Shown here: piece by piece, positions 31,334 to 40,011 of the stretch
Numbering within the stretch: the first letter of the stretch is position 1
Layout: every line of letters begins with the position of its first letter
NCBI GenBank assembly: GCA_002327765.1
Contig: DCUH01000021.1
Location: forward strand, 1 to 42,606
Reading direction: 5' to 3'
Source: a bacterium UBA2219
Lineage (GTDB): Bacteria; Desulfobacterota; Deferrimicrobia; Deferrimicrobiales; Deferrimicrobiaceae
DNA: 42,606 nucleotides
The notes under the pieces: model-generated
What the model was told of the DNA's origin: nothing
The model's input: the letters and a program-made list of their open reading frames with translations, nothing else
Databases searched by the model: none
Made by a program: the position numbers and the translations under genes

Positions 31334-32098
31334 TTGGCCCGATTCGACTCCGATTACGTGCCGGCCTCCGCGATGGCCATCTACGCCCACCCCGACGACA
31401 TCGAGTTCACGGTCGCTGGCACCGTCGCGAAGTGGGCCGACGCGGGGTGTGAAGTCACCTTCGTCCTGATCACCAGCGGTGACGTCGGCACACACGATGC
31501 GAAATACACCCGGAAAAGCCTGGCGCGGGTCCGGGAGCGCGAGGAGCGGGAGGCGGCCCGGATCCTGGGCGCGAAGCGGGTCGTTTTCCTGAGAAAGGGC
31601 GACTGCGAGCTCGAGTCGACCATGGCGCTGCGGAAGGAGCTGGTCCGGCAGATCCGCAAATACCGGCCGGAGGTCGTCCTGTGCGGCGACCCGCAGTCGC
31701 TGTTCTTCGGGAACCAGTACATCAACCACCCGGACCACATCGTCGCGGGGAAGACGGCGCTCGAGGCGGTGTTCCCCGGCGCCGAGATGGAGCTGCTCTG
31801 GCCGAGGCTGGGGAAGGCCCACAAGGTCCACGCGGTCTACATCAGCTCGACGCTGCGGCCCGACACATGGATCGACATCGGGAAGACGATCGGGCGGAAG
31901 ATCGCGTCGCTTCGCGCGCACGAAAGCCAGCTCGGCTCCCGCGACATCGCCCCCATGATCTACTCCTGGGCGATGGGGGAGGGGCGGACCGCGCCTCCGC
32001 AGTCGAAAGCGGGGAAGGGGCGCGCGCGCAGGCCGAAATACACCGAGTCGTTCCGTATCATGCGGCTTCTGAAGGACGAGCCCGGCGACGACGAGTGA
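31334..32098 (+). CDS. PIG-L/LmbE family N-acetyl-sugar deacetylase
   Basis: A 254-residue zinc-dependent deacetylase. AIYAHPDD (residues 15-22) supplies the metal and catalytic residues and NHPDHI near residue 137 the third ligand region; VLITSGDVGTHD and RIREREEREAARILG-like blocks are typical. Relatives remove acetyl groups from GlcNAc-linked metabolites (BshB, MshB) or lipids; the substrate here is unknown. The start is TTG 31334: AGGAGG lies seven bases upstream and no ATG fits. It is divergent from tatC with about 89 bases between the starts. Confidence 0.87.
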   Translation: MARFDSDYVPASAMAIYAHPDDIEFTVAGTVAKWADAGCEVTFVLITSGDVGTHDAKYTRKSLARVREREEREAARILGAKRVVFLRKGDCELESTMALRKELVRQIRKYRPEVVLCGDPQSLFFGNQYINHPDHIVAGKTALEAVFPGAEMELLWPRLGKAHKVHAVYISSTLRPDTWIDIGKTIGRKIASLRAHESQLGSRDIAPMIYSWAMGEGRTAPPQSKAGKGRARRPKYTESFRIMRLLKDEPGDDE

Positions 32099-32180
32099 GT
32101 CCGGGAGCGGGGGGGCCTTCAGGAGATCCGGTTTTTCAAGTGCCCCCGGACGCGCCGGACGACGCCGGAGAGCGAGACCG

Positions 32181-32204
32181 CCGCGATCCGCAGGCGGATC
32201 GCGG
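32181..32204. promoter_or_regulatory. Inverted repeat upstream of the HD-GYP gene
   Basis: CCGCGATCCG-CAGG-CGGATCGCGG is a perfect 10-bp stem with a four-base loop, ending 47 bases before the HD-GYP start codon. TACACT (32205-32210), a possible -10 box, adjoins it directly. There is no following T run, so an operator is more likely than a terminator. AAAGGAGG (32236-32243) is the ribosome site for ATG 32252. Confidence 0.45.
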
Positions 32205-32251
32205 TACACTGGAACCGTGTGGCGAACCCTTCCCGAAAGGAGGCGCCGCCG

Positions 32252-33526
32252 ATGATCCGGGACCCCGTGGTCCTGCTGCAGGACCTGGTGCTGTCTCTGT
32301 CCGATGCCCTCGACCTGGTGCACCTCATCGCCGCGGAGCACCAGCTCCGCACGGCGTACGTTGCCCTGCGGCTTACCCTGCCGGCGGACCGCCCTCTAAG
32401 CGACCAGACCGACCTCCTCTACGCCGCCGCCCTGCACGACATCGGCGTCCTGTCGGTGGAGGATCGGCTCGACCTGATGACCGGCAACGTCGAGGACATC
32501 GACCGGCACACCGTCCTCGGGGCGGAGCTGCTCTCCCGCTTCGACCCGTTCCGCAACGCCGCCGCGATCGTCCGGCTCCACCACACGCCGTGGACGTCGG
32601 AAGAAGCGTGGGAAGGGGTCCCCCGGGCCGTCCGCCTCTCCGCCAACGCCGTCCACCTCGCCGACACGGTGGAGCGGATGATCCGTCGCGACGCCGGCGT
32701 CCTCGGCCAGGTCTCCGGGATCGTCTCCTCGGTGCGTCGCATGGCCGAAGAGCAGTTCAGCCCGGACCTTCTGGACGCCTTTCTGGACGTCTCCCGCGTC
32801 GAGTCGTTCTGGCTGGACATCGTCTCCCCGCGCGTCGGGTCGGTCATCGCCGGGCTCGTGGAGTGGCCGCGCGTCACCATCAAGATGGACGGGCTCGAGC
32901 AGATCGGCCGGGTCCTCTCCCGCGTCGTGGATTACCGCAGCCCGTACACCGCCTGCCACTCGAGCGGCGTGGCGGCGACGGCGGAGATGCTCGCGCGGCG
33001 GCTGCTTTTCGAGGATCGCGAATGCCGCCTGCTGCGGATCGCCGGGCACCTGCACGACCTGGGGAAGGTGGCGGTGCCCAACGCCATCCTCGAGAAGGCG
33101 GCGCGGCTGTCGTCGTCGGAGTTCGACGTGGTCCGGGGGCACGCCTACCACACCTGGCGGATCCTGTCGAACATCGGCGGCTTCGAGGAGATCACCCAGT
33201 GGGCGGCCTTCCACCACGAGCGGATGAACGGGACCGGCTACCCGTTCCATCACAAGGGGGACGCGCTCCCGCTCGGGTCCCGGATCATGGCGGCGGCGGA
33301 CGTCTTCACCGCGCTCACCGAAAACCGGCCGTACCGGGAAGGGATGGACAAGGGGGAGACGGTGGCGCTGCTTTCGGAATTCGCGGCGAACGGGTCGCTC
33401 GACCCGCGGATCGTCCCGGCGCTGATCGACGACTTCGACGCGATCGACCGCGGGCGGGCGGAGGCGCAGCGGGCCTACGCGGAGGAGTTCTCCCGCCTCC
33501 CCCCCGCTCAGCCGACGGTGATGTAG
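32252..33526 (+). CDS. Protein with two HD domains, the second HD-GYP
   Basis: A 424-residue cytoplasmic protein. The N-terminal HD domain keeps candidate metal residues (H30, H62-D63, H86, H110-H111, D138). The C-terminal HD-GYP domain has H236, H268-D269, H297/H300 and HHERMNGTGYP (321-331), then RIMAAADVFTALTENRPYR. HD-GYP enzymes hydrolyse cyclic di-GMP. No receiver or sensor domain is fused. AAAGGAGG eight bases before ATG 32252 decides the start over an upstream GTG at 32219. The 3' end overlaps convergent tldD by 19 bases. Confidence 0.88.
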   Translation: MIRDPVVLLQDLVLSLSDALDLVHLIAAEHQLRTAYVALRLTLPADRPLSDQTDLLYAAALHDIGVLSVEDRLDLMTGNVEDIDRHTVLGAELLSRFDPFRNAAAIVRLHHTPWTSEEAWEGVPRAVRLSANAVHLADTVERMIRRDAGVLGQVSGIVSSVRRMAEEQFSPDLLDAFLDVSRVESFWLDIVSPRVGSVIAGLVEWPRVTIKMDGLEQIGRVLSRVVDYRSPYTACHSSGVAATAEMLARRLLFEDRECRLLRIAGHLHDLGKVAVPNAILEKAARLSSSEFDVVRGHAYHTWRILSNIGGFEEITQWAAFHHERMNGTGYPFHHKGDALPLGSRIMAAADVFTALTENRPYREGMDKGETVALLSEFAANGSLDPRIVPALIDDFDAIDRGRAEAQRAYAEEFSRLPPAQPTVM

Positions 33527-34902
33527 GGAGGGCCGATGGAGAGGGTCGGCTGGGCGTCCGCGACCGGGACCCCCTGGCCGTCCTTCCCGCACGTCCCGAT
33601 CCCGAATCCCAGGTCCGACCCGACCCGGTCGATCATCGAGAGCACCTCGGGGCCGTTGCCGGTGATCGTGGCTCCGCGGACGGGCTCTCCGCGCTTCCCG
33701 CCCTCGATCCGGTACCCTTCCGCCACCTCGAACATGAAGTCGCCGGTGACGGTGTTCACCTGCCCGCCCCCCATCTTCACGACGAGCAGCCCCCCCGAGG
33801 CGCCGGAGAGCACCTCTTCCGGAGGCGTCGCGCCGGGGAGGATGACGGTGTTCGTCATCCGCGGGATCGGCTTGTTCCGGTACGACTCCCTGCGGCCGTT
33901 CCCCGTCGGGGCGACGCCCGCCTCCATCGCCGAGAGCCGGTCGTGCAGAAACCCTTTCAGGACCCCGGTTTCGACCAGGAGGGTCCGTTCCCCCGGCGCC
34001 CCCTCGTCGTCGATGCCGAAGGAGCCGCGCCTGCCCGGAAGGGTCGCGTCGTCCGTGATGGAGACCAGGGGGCTCGCGATCCGTCCCCCGAGGCGGTCCT
34101 TGTAGACCGACATCCCGCGCAGCGCAAGGTCCGCCTCGAGGCCGTGCCCCACCGCCTCGTGGACCATCGTCCCGCCCGCCTCGGACGACAGCACCACCGG
34201 CATCCTCCCCCCGGGGAGCTTCGCGGCGTGCAGCGTCCGGACGGCCCGCCCCGCGGACGCCCGGGCCAGCCGTTCCGGGACCCCGCCGTCGAGGAACTCC
34301 AGCCCCTGCGTCCCGCCGGCCGACTCGTATCCCATCGCGAGCCCCGTGTCGTTCCCCGCCACGCTCTGCACCGCGAGGACGCCGTACGTCTGCTCCTCGG
34401 ACACGAAGACCCCCGGGTGGGCGGCGATCTCGATGCGCCGGTCCGACTCGGCGTAGGTGGCGCGGACCTGTCGGACTTCTCCGGAGAGCCCCCTCGCCAC
34501 GCGGTCGACCTCCCGCACCATCGCGACCTTCTCCGCGACGCCGCGCGCGGAGGGCGGGACGCGGACGACCGTCGGCCCCGCGACGGCGCGCGGCCCCGCG
34601 GGGAGCTCGACGGGGACGCCGCCCCCCTCCGCGTACCGGGATAGATCGCCCGCCAGGGAGAGGAGGGCGCCGCCCGAGAAGTCGTTCGTGTAGGCATAGT
34701 ACGTCCTGCCGCGGAAGAGGAGCCGCACGCCGATCCCGGCGTCGGTGCCCGACACCACCCGCTCGATCCGGCCGTCGTCCAGCAGGACCGACAGAGAGCG
34801 AACCTCCTCCAGGAACAGCTCGCCGTGCTCTCCCCCCCGGGAAAGAAGGGCGGAAAGGATGTTCCCTACGGGCAGATCGGCAAGCGTCCGGGTCGAGGCC
34901 AA
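33508..34902 (-). CDS. tldD: Metalloprotease TldD
   Basis: A 464-residue TldD/PmbA-family protease. The zinc motif HEAVGH (H248, E249, H253) lies in SSEAGGTMVHEAVGHGLEADL, and GTCGKDGQGVPVADAQPTLSIG near the C-terminus supplies the third-ligand region. TldD with TldE (PmbA) degrades unfolded peptides and matures some modified peptides; pmbA is not in this window. The start is TTG 34902 with AGGAGGG four bases upstream. It is divergent from the TPR operon. Confidence 0.92.
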   Translation of the reverse strand: MASTRTLADLPVGNILSALLSRGGEHGELFLEEVRSLSVLLDDGRIERVVSGTDAGIGVRLLFRGRTYYAYTNDFSGGALLSLAGDLSRYAEGGGVPVELPAGPRAVAGPTVVRVPPSARGVAEKVAMVREVDRVARGLSGEVRQVRATYAESDRRIEIAAHPGVFVSEEQTYGVLAVQSVAGNDTGLAMGYESAGGTQGLEFLDGGVPERLARASAGRAVRTLHAAKLPGGRMPVVLSSEAGGTMVHEAVGHGLEADLALRGMSVYKDRLGGRIASPLVSITDDATLPGRRGSFGIDDEGAPGERTLLVETGVLKGFLHDRLSAMEAGVAPTGNGRRESYRNKPIPRMTNTVILPGATPPEEVLSGASGGLLVVKMGGGQVNTVTGDFMFEVAEGYRIEGGKRGEPVRGATITGNGPEVLSMIDRVGSDLGFGIGTCGKDGQGVPVADAQPTLSIGPPYITVG

Positions 34903-34931
34903 GGGTCCCTCCTGCGGTTATTTCGCTAGTG

Positions 34932-34937
34932 TATAAT
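34932..34937 (+). promoter_or_regulatory. Candidate -10 box for the TPR-dpp operon
   Basis: A perfect TATAAT lies 31 bases before the TPR gene start in an AT-rich patch (TATAATAATTTTTTGCGTAATTTA) that stands out in this GC-rich region. A clear -35 box is not visible. On the other strand the same patch reads TATTAT and may serve tldD, so both genes may share a 66-base divergent promoter. Confidence 0.5.
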
Positions 34938-34968
34938 AATTTTTTGCGTAATTTATCCGAGGGCGACG

Positions 34969-36669
34969 ATGAGAAGCTACGTGACCTTGGGGGCGCTGGC
35001 CCTCATTCTTTTTACCTCCGGCGGCGACGCGGTCGGAGGCCGGGCCCCGGCGAAGGGCACCCGCGTCCGGGGCGGCGCCTACGCCGATTTCCTCGCCGGG
35101 CACCTCGAGTACCGCGCGGGCAACCTCGACAAGGCGCTGGACTGGTACCGCAAGGCGCTGAAATCCTCGGAGAGCAACCCGGACATCCTTTACGAAATCG
35201 CCAACATCCAGGTGAAGAAGGGGAAGCTCGCCGAGGCCCGGGAGTCGCTGGGGAGGGCTCTTGCGGCGGACCCGGGGCACGCCCGGTCGCGCTACCTCCT
35301 GGCCGGGGTGCTCGCCGCCACGGGCGACCGCGACAGGGCGGTCCGGGAGTACGAGCGCGTGGCAAAGGACGACCCGCAGAACCAGGAGGCCTACCTCCAT
35401 CTGGCCACGCTGTACGCCGAGCAGAAGCAGACCGCCAAGGCGGAAGAGGTCCTGACCTCCCTGGTCGGGAAGAACCCCGATTCGCACCTGGGCTTCTACT
35501 ACCGGGGGCGGATCCGGGCGGCGCAGAAGAAGTTCGAGCCCGCCCTCGCCGATTTCGACAAGGCGGTCGCGATCGCGCCCGCGTTCGACGCCGCGCTGCT
35601 GGATTCCGGCACCGTACTGGAGATGCTCGGCCGGAGCGCGGACGCGGAGGAGCGGTACCGGCGCGCGCTGCAGCTCTCCCCGAACAACCTGTTCATCCAT
35701 GAACGCCTCGGGCGCCTGCTCGTCCGCGAGAAGAAGATCGACCAGGCGGTCGGGCAATACGAAGAGCTCAAAAAATTCTCGCCTTCCAGCACGGACGTCC
35801 GCTCGAAGCTGGGGCTCCTGTACCTGGAGCGCGACCAGTTCGACGCCGCGATCAACGAGTTCACCTTCGTCCTCAAGGAGGAGCCGGGGAACCACCAGGT
35901 CCGGTTCTTCCTCGGCACCGCGTACGAGGAGAAGGGGGTCTTCGCGGAGGCGATGGAGGCGCTCCGCGCGATCCCCGCGGACGCGCCCCTGTACCGCGAC
36001 GCGCAGCTCCGGCTCGCGCTTATCCTCTCTCAGCAGAAGAAGGACGAGGAGGCGATCGCGATCGCCCGGAAGCTGCGGGAGAAGCACCCGGAGGACTCGG
36101 ACCTGCTGATCTTCCTCGGCGGCCTGCTGGAGGAGGCGAAGCGGTACGACGAGGCGCTGGCCGTCCTCACCGAGGCGACCGCGAGGGCGCCGGAGCACGC
36201 CGGGGCGTGGTTCTCGCTCGGCGTGGTCAACGACAAGCTCGGCCGGTTGGACAACGTGATCTCCTCGATGGAGAAGGTGATCGCCCTCAACCCGAAGCAC
36301 GCCACCGCTCTCAATTATCTCGGCTACACCTACGCCGACCGCAACATCCGGCTGGACGAGGCGGAGAAGCTCGTCCTGCGGGCGCTGGAGATTCGCCCCG
36401 ACGACGCCTTCTTCATCGACAGCCTGGCGTGGGTCTACTACCGGAAGGGCGACTTCGCGAAGGCGGAGGCCGCGCAGCGCAGGGCGCTCTCGATCAACCC
36501 CGACGACCCGGTCATGCTGGAGCACATGGGGGACATCCTCTCCGCCCTCGGGAAGAAGGAGGAGGCGGCCGCGCAGTACGAGAAGGCCATCGCCAAGGGG
36601 CACGAGAACAAGGGCGAGGTGGAGGCCAAGCTGAAGAAAGTCCGCAACGCGAGGTCCCCCGGGAAGTGA
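34969..36669 (+). CDS. Tetratricopeptide-repeat protein
   Basis: A 566-residue protein with an N-terminal hydrophobic segment (residues 3-20, probable signal sequence) and about 14 TPR units from residue 35 on, for example YADFLAGHLEYRAGNLDKALDWYRKAL, LYEIANIQVKKGKLAEARESLGRAL and WVYYRKGDFAKAEAAQRRALSI. TPR arrays are protein-binding scaffolds. GAGGGC lies upstream of the ATG. It heads an operon with a lipoprotein and a peptide importer; the lipoprotein start overlaps its stop (GTGA). It is probably periplasmic and part of an envelope assembly, but the partner is unknown. Confidence 0.88.
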   Translation: MRSYVTLGALALILFTSGGDAVGGRAPAKGTRVRGGAYADFLAGHLEYRAGNLDKALDWYRKALKSSESNPDILYEIANIQVKKGKLAEARESLGRALAADPGHARSRYLLAGVLAATGDRDRAVREYERVAKDDPQNQEAYLHLATLYAEQKQTAKAEEVLTSLVGKNPDSHLGFYYRGRIRAAQKKFEPALADFDKAVAIAPAFDAALLDSGTVLEMLGRSADAEERYRRALQLSPNNLFIHERLGRLLVREKKIDQAVGQYEELKKFSPSSTDVRSKLGLLYLERDQFDAAINEFTFVLKEEPGNHQVRFFLGTAYEEKGVFAEAMEALRAIPADAPLYRDAQLRLALILSQQKKDEEAIAIARKLREKHPEDSDLLIFLGGLLEEAKRYDEALAVLTEATARAPEHAGAWFSLGVVNDKLGRLDNVISSMEKVIALNPKHATALNYLGYTYADRNIRLDEAEKLVLRALEIRPDDAFFIDSLAWVYYRKGDFAKAEAAQRRALSINPDDPVMLEHMGDILSALGKKEEAAAQYEKAIAKGHENKGEVEAKLKKVRNARSPGK

Positions 36670-37322
36670 GGGGACGCGCCCGCCCGCGCCTCCTGCCGTT
36701 CCTGGCCTGCGCCGCCCTCCTGGCCGCCGCGGGGTGCGCGCCGTCCCGCACGGTCCTCACCGGGCCCGAAGGGGCGCAGGCGGCCCGCTTCTTCGCACGC
36801 CTCGAAAAAGAGGCCCCCTTTCCCGTAAAGGCCTCGTTCTCGGGGATCGCGCGGCCGCGCGGGCGGGGCGCCCTGCCCTTCATCGCCGGGGTGAACGCGC
36901 CCGGGCCGGCCTCCGAGACGCTCGGGCTTTACGACCCGACGGGAGTGGCGGTGGCGTTCCTCGCCAATGACGGCCGGGCCCTCACCGTGTCGCGTGGGCC
37001 GATGGCGGAGCTCGCCGAACTGAAAGCAGACATGAAGCTCCACCCGGGCCCCGTGTCGCTGGCGCGGATCCTCACCGGCGCCCCCGGCTTCCCCGTCTCC
37101 GGCGGCGAGGCATCCCGCGACCGGGACGGCCGCTGGGTGCTGTCCGACGAGCGGCAGACGCTGTTTTCCGACCCCGGCCGCCGGTTCCTGTCGCGGGCGG
37201 AGTACCGCGTCGGCGACGTGGAGGCGACGGTGGAATACCCGGAACGCTCCGACGCGGCGCCCCCCGGGGTGATCGCGATGAAGGTCCGGGGGATCCCGAT
37301 CTCGATGCGGAGGGACCCGTGA
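36666..37322 (+). CDS. Outer-membrane-type lipoprotein, DUF4292/LolB-like
   Basis: A 218-residue lipoprotein: positive N-terminus, hydrophobic stretch LLPFLACAALLAAAGC with the lipidation cysteine C24, then a predicted beta-rich domain (VKASFSGIARPRGRGALPFIAGVNAP, VAVAFLANDGRALTVSRG, YRVGDVEATVEYPER). Size and strand pattern resemble the LolB/LppX/DUF4292 fold that binds lipid, but this is a pattern judgement. GTG 36666 overlaps the TPR stop, and its own stop overlaps the dppA GTG start, so three proteins are translationally coupled. Confidence 0.75.
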   Translation: MRGRARPRLLPFLACAALLAAAGCAPSRTVLTGPEGAQAARFFARLEKEAPFPVKASFSGIARPRGRGALPFIAGVNAPGPASETLGLYDPTGVAVAFLANDGRALTVSRGPMAELAELKADMKLHPGPVSLARILTGAPGFPVSGGEASRDRDGRWVLSDERQTLFSDPGRRFLSRAEYRVGDVEATVEYPERSDAAPPGVIAMKVRGIPISMRRDP

Positions 37323-39007
37323 AGACGAAGAGCCGCCCGCGCCGCCGCGCGGCCGCCCCGCGCATTCTTCCCGCCCTGTTCGCCCTGCTGCTTTTCGCCC
37401 TGGCCGCGCCGCTGCTTCCCGGGTGCGGCGGCCGGGGGGACGCCCCGGGCACGGGGGACGCGTCCCCCGGCGTTCCCGCACACGGCGACGCGATCGTCGA
37501 GGGGAGCATCGGCGACGTCAGCGGATTCTTAACCGCCGTCACCACCGATTCCGCCTCCCACGGGGCCGCCGCCTACGTCTTCAACGGGCTGGTCCGGTAC
37601 GACAAGGACCTCAAGCTCGAGGGCGACCTCGCGGAGTCGTGGGACATCTCCCCCGACGGGAAAAAGATCACGTTCCACCTGCGCAAGAACGTGAAGTGGC
37701 ACGACGGCGCCCCCTTCACCTCCGAGGACGTCCTGTTCACCTACCGGAAGATGATCGATCCGAAGACGCCCACTGCGTACGGCGAGGACTTCCGGCAGGT
37801 CCGCCGCGCCCACGCCCCCGACCCGCACACCTTCGTGGCGGAGTACGACCGCCCCTTCGCCCCGGCACTCGCGTCGTGGGGGATGCACATCCTCCCGAAG
37901 CACCTGCTCGAGGGGCACCCCGACATCTCGAAGAGCCCGCTGAACAAGAAGCCGGTCGGAACGGGCCCTTACCGCTTCGCGGAGTGGAAGACGGGCGAGA
38001 AGACGGTCTTCGACGCCTACGCCGACTATCACGAGGGGAAGCCGTACATCGCCCGCGTCGTCACGCGCGTCATCCCGGACCTGGCGACGATGTTCCTGGA
38101 GCTCAAATCCGGCGGGCTCGACCTGATGAACCTCACCCCCCTCCAGCGCACCCGCCAGACCGAGACCAAGCAGTTCAGGAAATCGTTCAACAAGTACCAA
38201 TACCTATCCTCCGGCTACACGTACCTGGGCTTCCGCCTCTCCCATCCCTACTTCAAGGAGAAGAAGGTCCGGCAGGCGATCGCATACGCGGTCAACAAGA
38301 AGGAGATCATCGAGGGGGTCCTGTTCGGCCTGGGGCAGGAGGCCACGGGCCCCTTCAAGCCGGGGACCTGGCCATACAACCCGGACGTGAAGCGGTACCC
38401 GCACGACCCGGCGAAGGCGAAGGAGCTGCTCGCCGAGGCGGGCTGGAAGCCGGGTGGCAGGGACGGCGTGCTCGTGAAAGACGGGCGGCGCTTCGAGTTC
38501 ACGTTACTCACCAACGCCGGCAACGAGAGCCGCGCCAAGACGGCGGCCATCCTCCAGCAGAACCTGGCGGCGGTGGGCATCAAGATGGAAATCCGCACGC
38601 TGGAGTGGGCGGCCTTCATAAACGAGTTCGTGAAGAAGCGGAAATTCGACGCCCTGATCCTCGGGTGGAGCATCACGCCCGACCCCGACCAGTACGACAT
38701 CTGGCACTCGTCCAAGACCGGGCCCGACGAGCTGAACCACGTCGGCTACGCCAACCCCGAGGTCGACCGGCTCCTCGAGGAGGGGCGGCGCACCTTCGAC
38801 ATCGAGGGGCGCAAGAAAGCGTACTCCCGGATCCAGGAGATCCTGGCGGAGGAGCAGCCGCTGGTCTTCCTCTACTACCCGGACGCCCTGCCCGCCGTCC
38901 ACAAGCGGATCCGCGGCATCGTCCCCGCGCCGGCCGGGATCTCGTACAATTTCATCCAGTGGTACGTCCCGAAGGGGGAGCAGCGGTACACCACCTTCCA
39001 GCAGTAG
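37319..39007 (+). CDS. dppA: Peptide ABC transporter substrate-binding lipoprotein
   Basis: A 562-residue SBP_bac_5 (DppA/OppA-type) binding protein. The lipobox LLPGC (C36) follows a hydrophobic signal sequence. LAESWDISPDGKKITFHLRKNVKWHDGAPFTSEDVLFTY is the family signature; VGTGPYRFAEWKTGE and VRQAIAYAVNKKEII follow at the expected places. It captures peptides or other ligands for the permeases downstream. GTG 37319 overlaps the lipoprotein stop. The long Ala/Pro-rich lead before C36 contains eight basic residues. Confidence 0.93.
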   Translation: MKTKSRPRRRAAAPRILPALFALLLFALAAPLLPGCGGRGDAPGTGDASPGVPAHGDAIVEGSIGDVSGFLTAVTTDSASHGAAAYVFNGLVRYDKDLKLEGDLAESWDISPDGKKITFHLRKNVKWHDGAPFTSEDVLFTYRKMIDPKTPTAYGEDFRQVRRAHAPDPHTFVAEYDRPFAPALASWGMHILPKHLLEGHPDISKSPLNKKPVGTGPYRFAEWKTGEKTVFDAYADYHEGKPYIARVVTRVIPDLATMFLELKSGGLDLMNLTPLQRTRQTETKQFRKSFNKYQYLSSGYTYLGFRLSHPYFKEKKVRQAIAYAVNKKEIIEGVLFGLGQEATGPFKPGTWPYNPDVKRYPHDPAKAKELLAEAGWKPGGRDGVLVKDGRRFEFTLLTNAGNESRAKTAAILQQNLAAVGIKMEIRTLEWAAFINEFVKKRKFDALILGWSITPDPDQYDIWHSSKTGPDELNHVGYANPEVDRLLEEGRRTFDIEGRKKAYSRIQEILAEEQPLVFLYYPDALPAVHKRIRGIVPAPAGISYNFIQWYVPKGEQRYTTFQQ

Positions 39008-39014
39008 GAGAGCG

Positions 39015-39998
39015 ATGCTTCGCTACGTCGTCCGCAGGGTCCTGGTCTCCGTCCCGCTGCTGATCGGGATCAGCCTGATCACCTTCGGCGTGATCAACAT
39101 GGCGCCGGGCGGCCCGATCGGGATCTCCTCCGACCTCAACCCCAAGGCCACCGCGGAGTACCGGGAGCGGCTCAAGGCGTACTACGGGCTCGATCAGCCC
39201 CTCTACGTCCAGTACGGCCGCTGGCTCGGCCGGATGGCGGTCCTCGACTTCGGCGATAGCTTCTCCGCCGACGGCCGGAAGGTCTGGGACAAGATCCGGG
39301 AGCGGATCCTGGTGACGCTCTCGATCAACGTCCTCTCCATGGCACTCATCTTCCTCGTGGCGGTGCCGCTGGGGATCTACTCGGCCGTGCGGAAGGGGTC
39401 GGTCTTCGACCGGGTCGCGACGGTGACCGTGTTCACCGGGTTCGCCATCCCTACGTTCTGGCTCGCCCTGCTGCTGATGATCCTGTTCGGCGTCCGCCTC
39501 GGCTGGCTGCCGATCTCGGGGCTGGTGTCGCTGGAATACGACACACTGCCGCTCGCCGGGAAGATCCTCGACCGGGCGGCGCACCTCGTCCTGCCGGTCT
39601 TCCTCATGGCGTTCGGGGGGCTGGCGGGGATCTCCCGCTACATGCGGTCGACGATGCTCGAGGTGATCCGGCAGGACTACATCGCGGCCGCGCGCTCCAA
39701 GGGGCTGCCCGAGAGGGCGGTCGTCTTCCGGCACGCGGTGCGCAACGCGCTTTTGCCCGTCATCACCATCCTCGGGCTGTCGGTGCCGGGATTGCTGGGC
39801 GGGTCGGTCATCTTCGAGACGATCTTCGCGATCCCCGGCATGGGGCAGCTCTTCTTCCAGGGCGTGATGTCGCGCGACTACCCGCTGATCATGGGGATCC
39901 TCACGATCGGGGCGTTCCTGACGCTGCTGGGCAACATCCTGGCGGACGTCGGCTACGCGCTGGCGGACCCGCGGATCAAGACGGAGCGGGCGGGATGA
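39015..39998 (+). CDS. dppB: Peptide ABC transporter permease DppB
   Basis: A 327-residue inner-membrane permease with six hydrophobic segments. LRYVVRRVLVSVPLLIGISLITFGVINMAPGGP is the DppB start; the EAA coupling loop is YIAAARSKGLPERAVVFRHAVRNALLPVITILG, followed by PGLLGGSVIFETIFAIPGMGQLFFQGVMSRDYPLIMG. It starts 8 bases after dppA with GGAGAG as ribosome site. A six-codon open frame (39995-40015) bridges its stop and the dppC start. Confidence 0.95.
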   Translation: MLRYVVRRVLVSVPLLIGISLITFGVINMAPGGPIGISSDLNPKATAEYRERLKAYYGLDQPLYVQYGRWLGRMAVLDFGDSFSADGRKVWDKIRERILVTLSINVLSMALIFLVAVPLGIYSAVRKGSVFDRVATVTVFTGFAIPTFWLALLLMILFGVRLGWLPISGLVSLEYDTLPLAGKILDRAAHLVLPVFLMAFGGLAGISRYMRSTMLEVIRQDYIAAARSKGLPERAVVFRHAVRNALLPVITILGLSVPGLLGGSVIFETIFAIPGMGQLFFQGVMSRDYPLIMGILTIGAFLTLLGNILADVGYALADPRIKTERAG

Positions 39999-40011
39999 AG
40001 GGGCGCGCGGG

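Noticed and set aside
31245..31334. ATG starts at 31295 or 31334 for tatC
   Set aside because: They lack ribosome sites, and the extra N-terminal residues do not resemble TatC; 31334 would overlap the divergent gene's start. 31295 is kept as an alternative only.
32099..32151. GTCCGGG...CCCGGAC inverted repeat after the PIG-L gene as a terminator
   Set aside because: The loop is about 39 bases and the TTTTT lies inside it, not after the stem; not a convincing rho-independent terminator.
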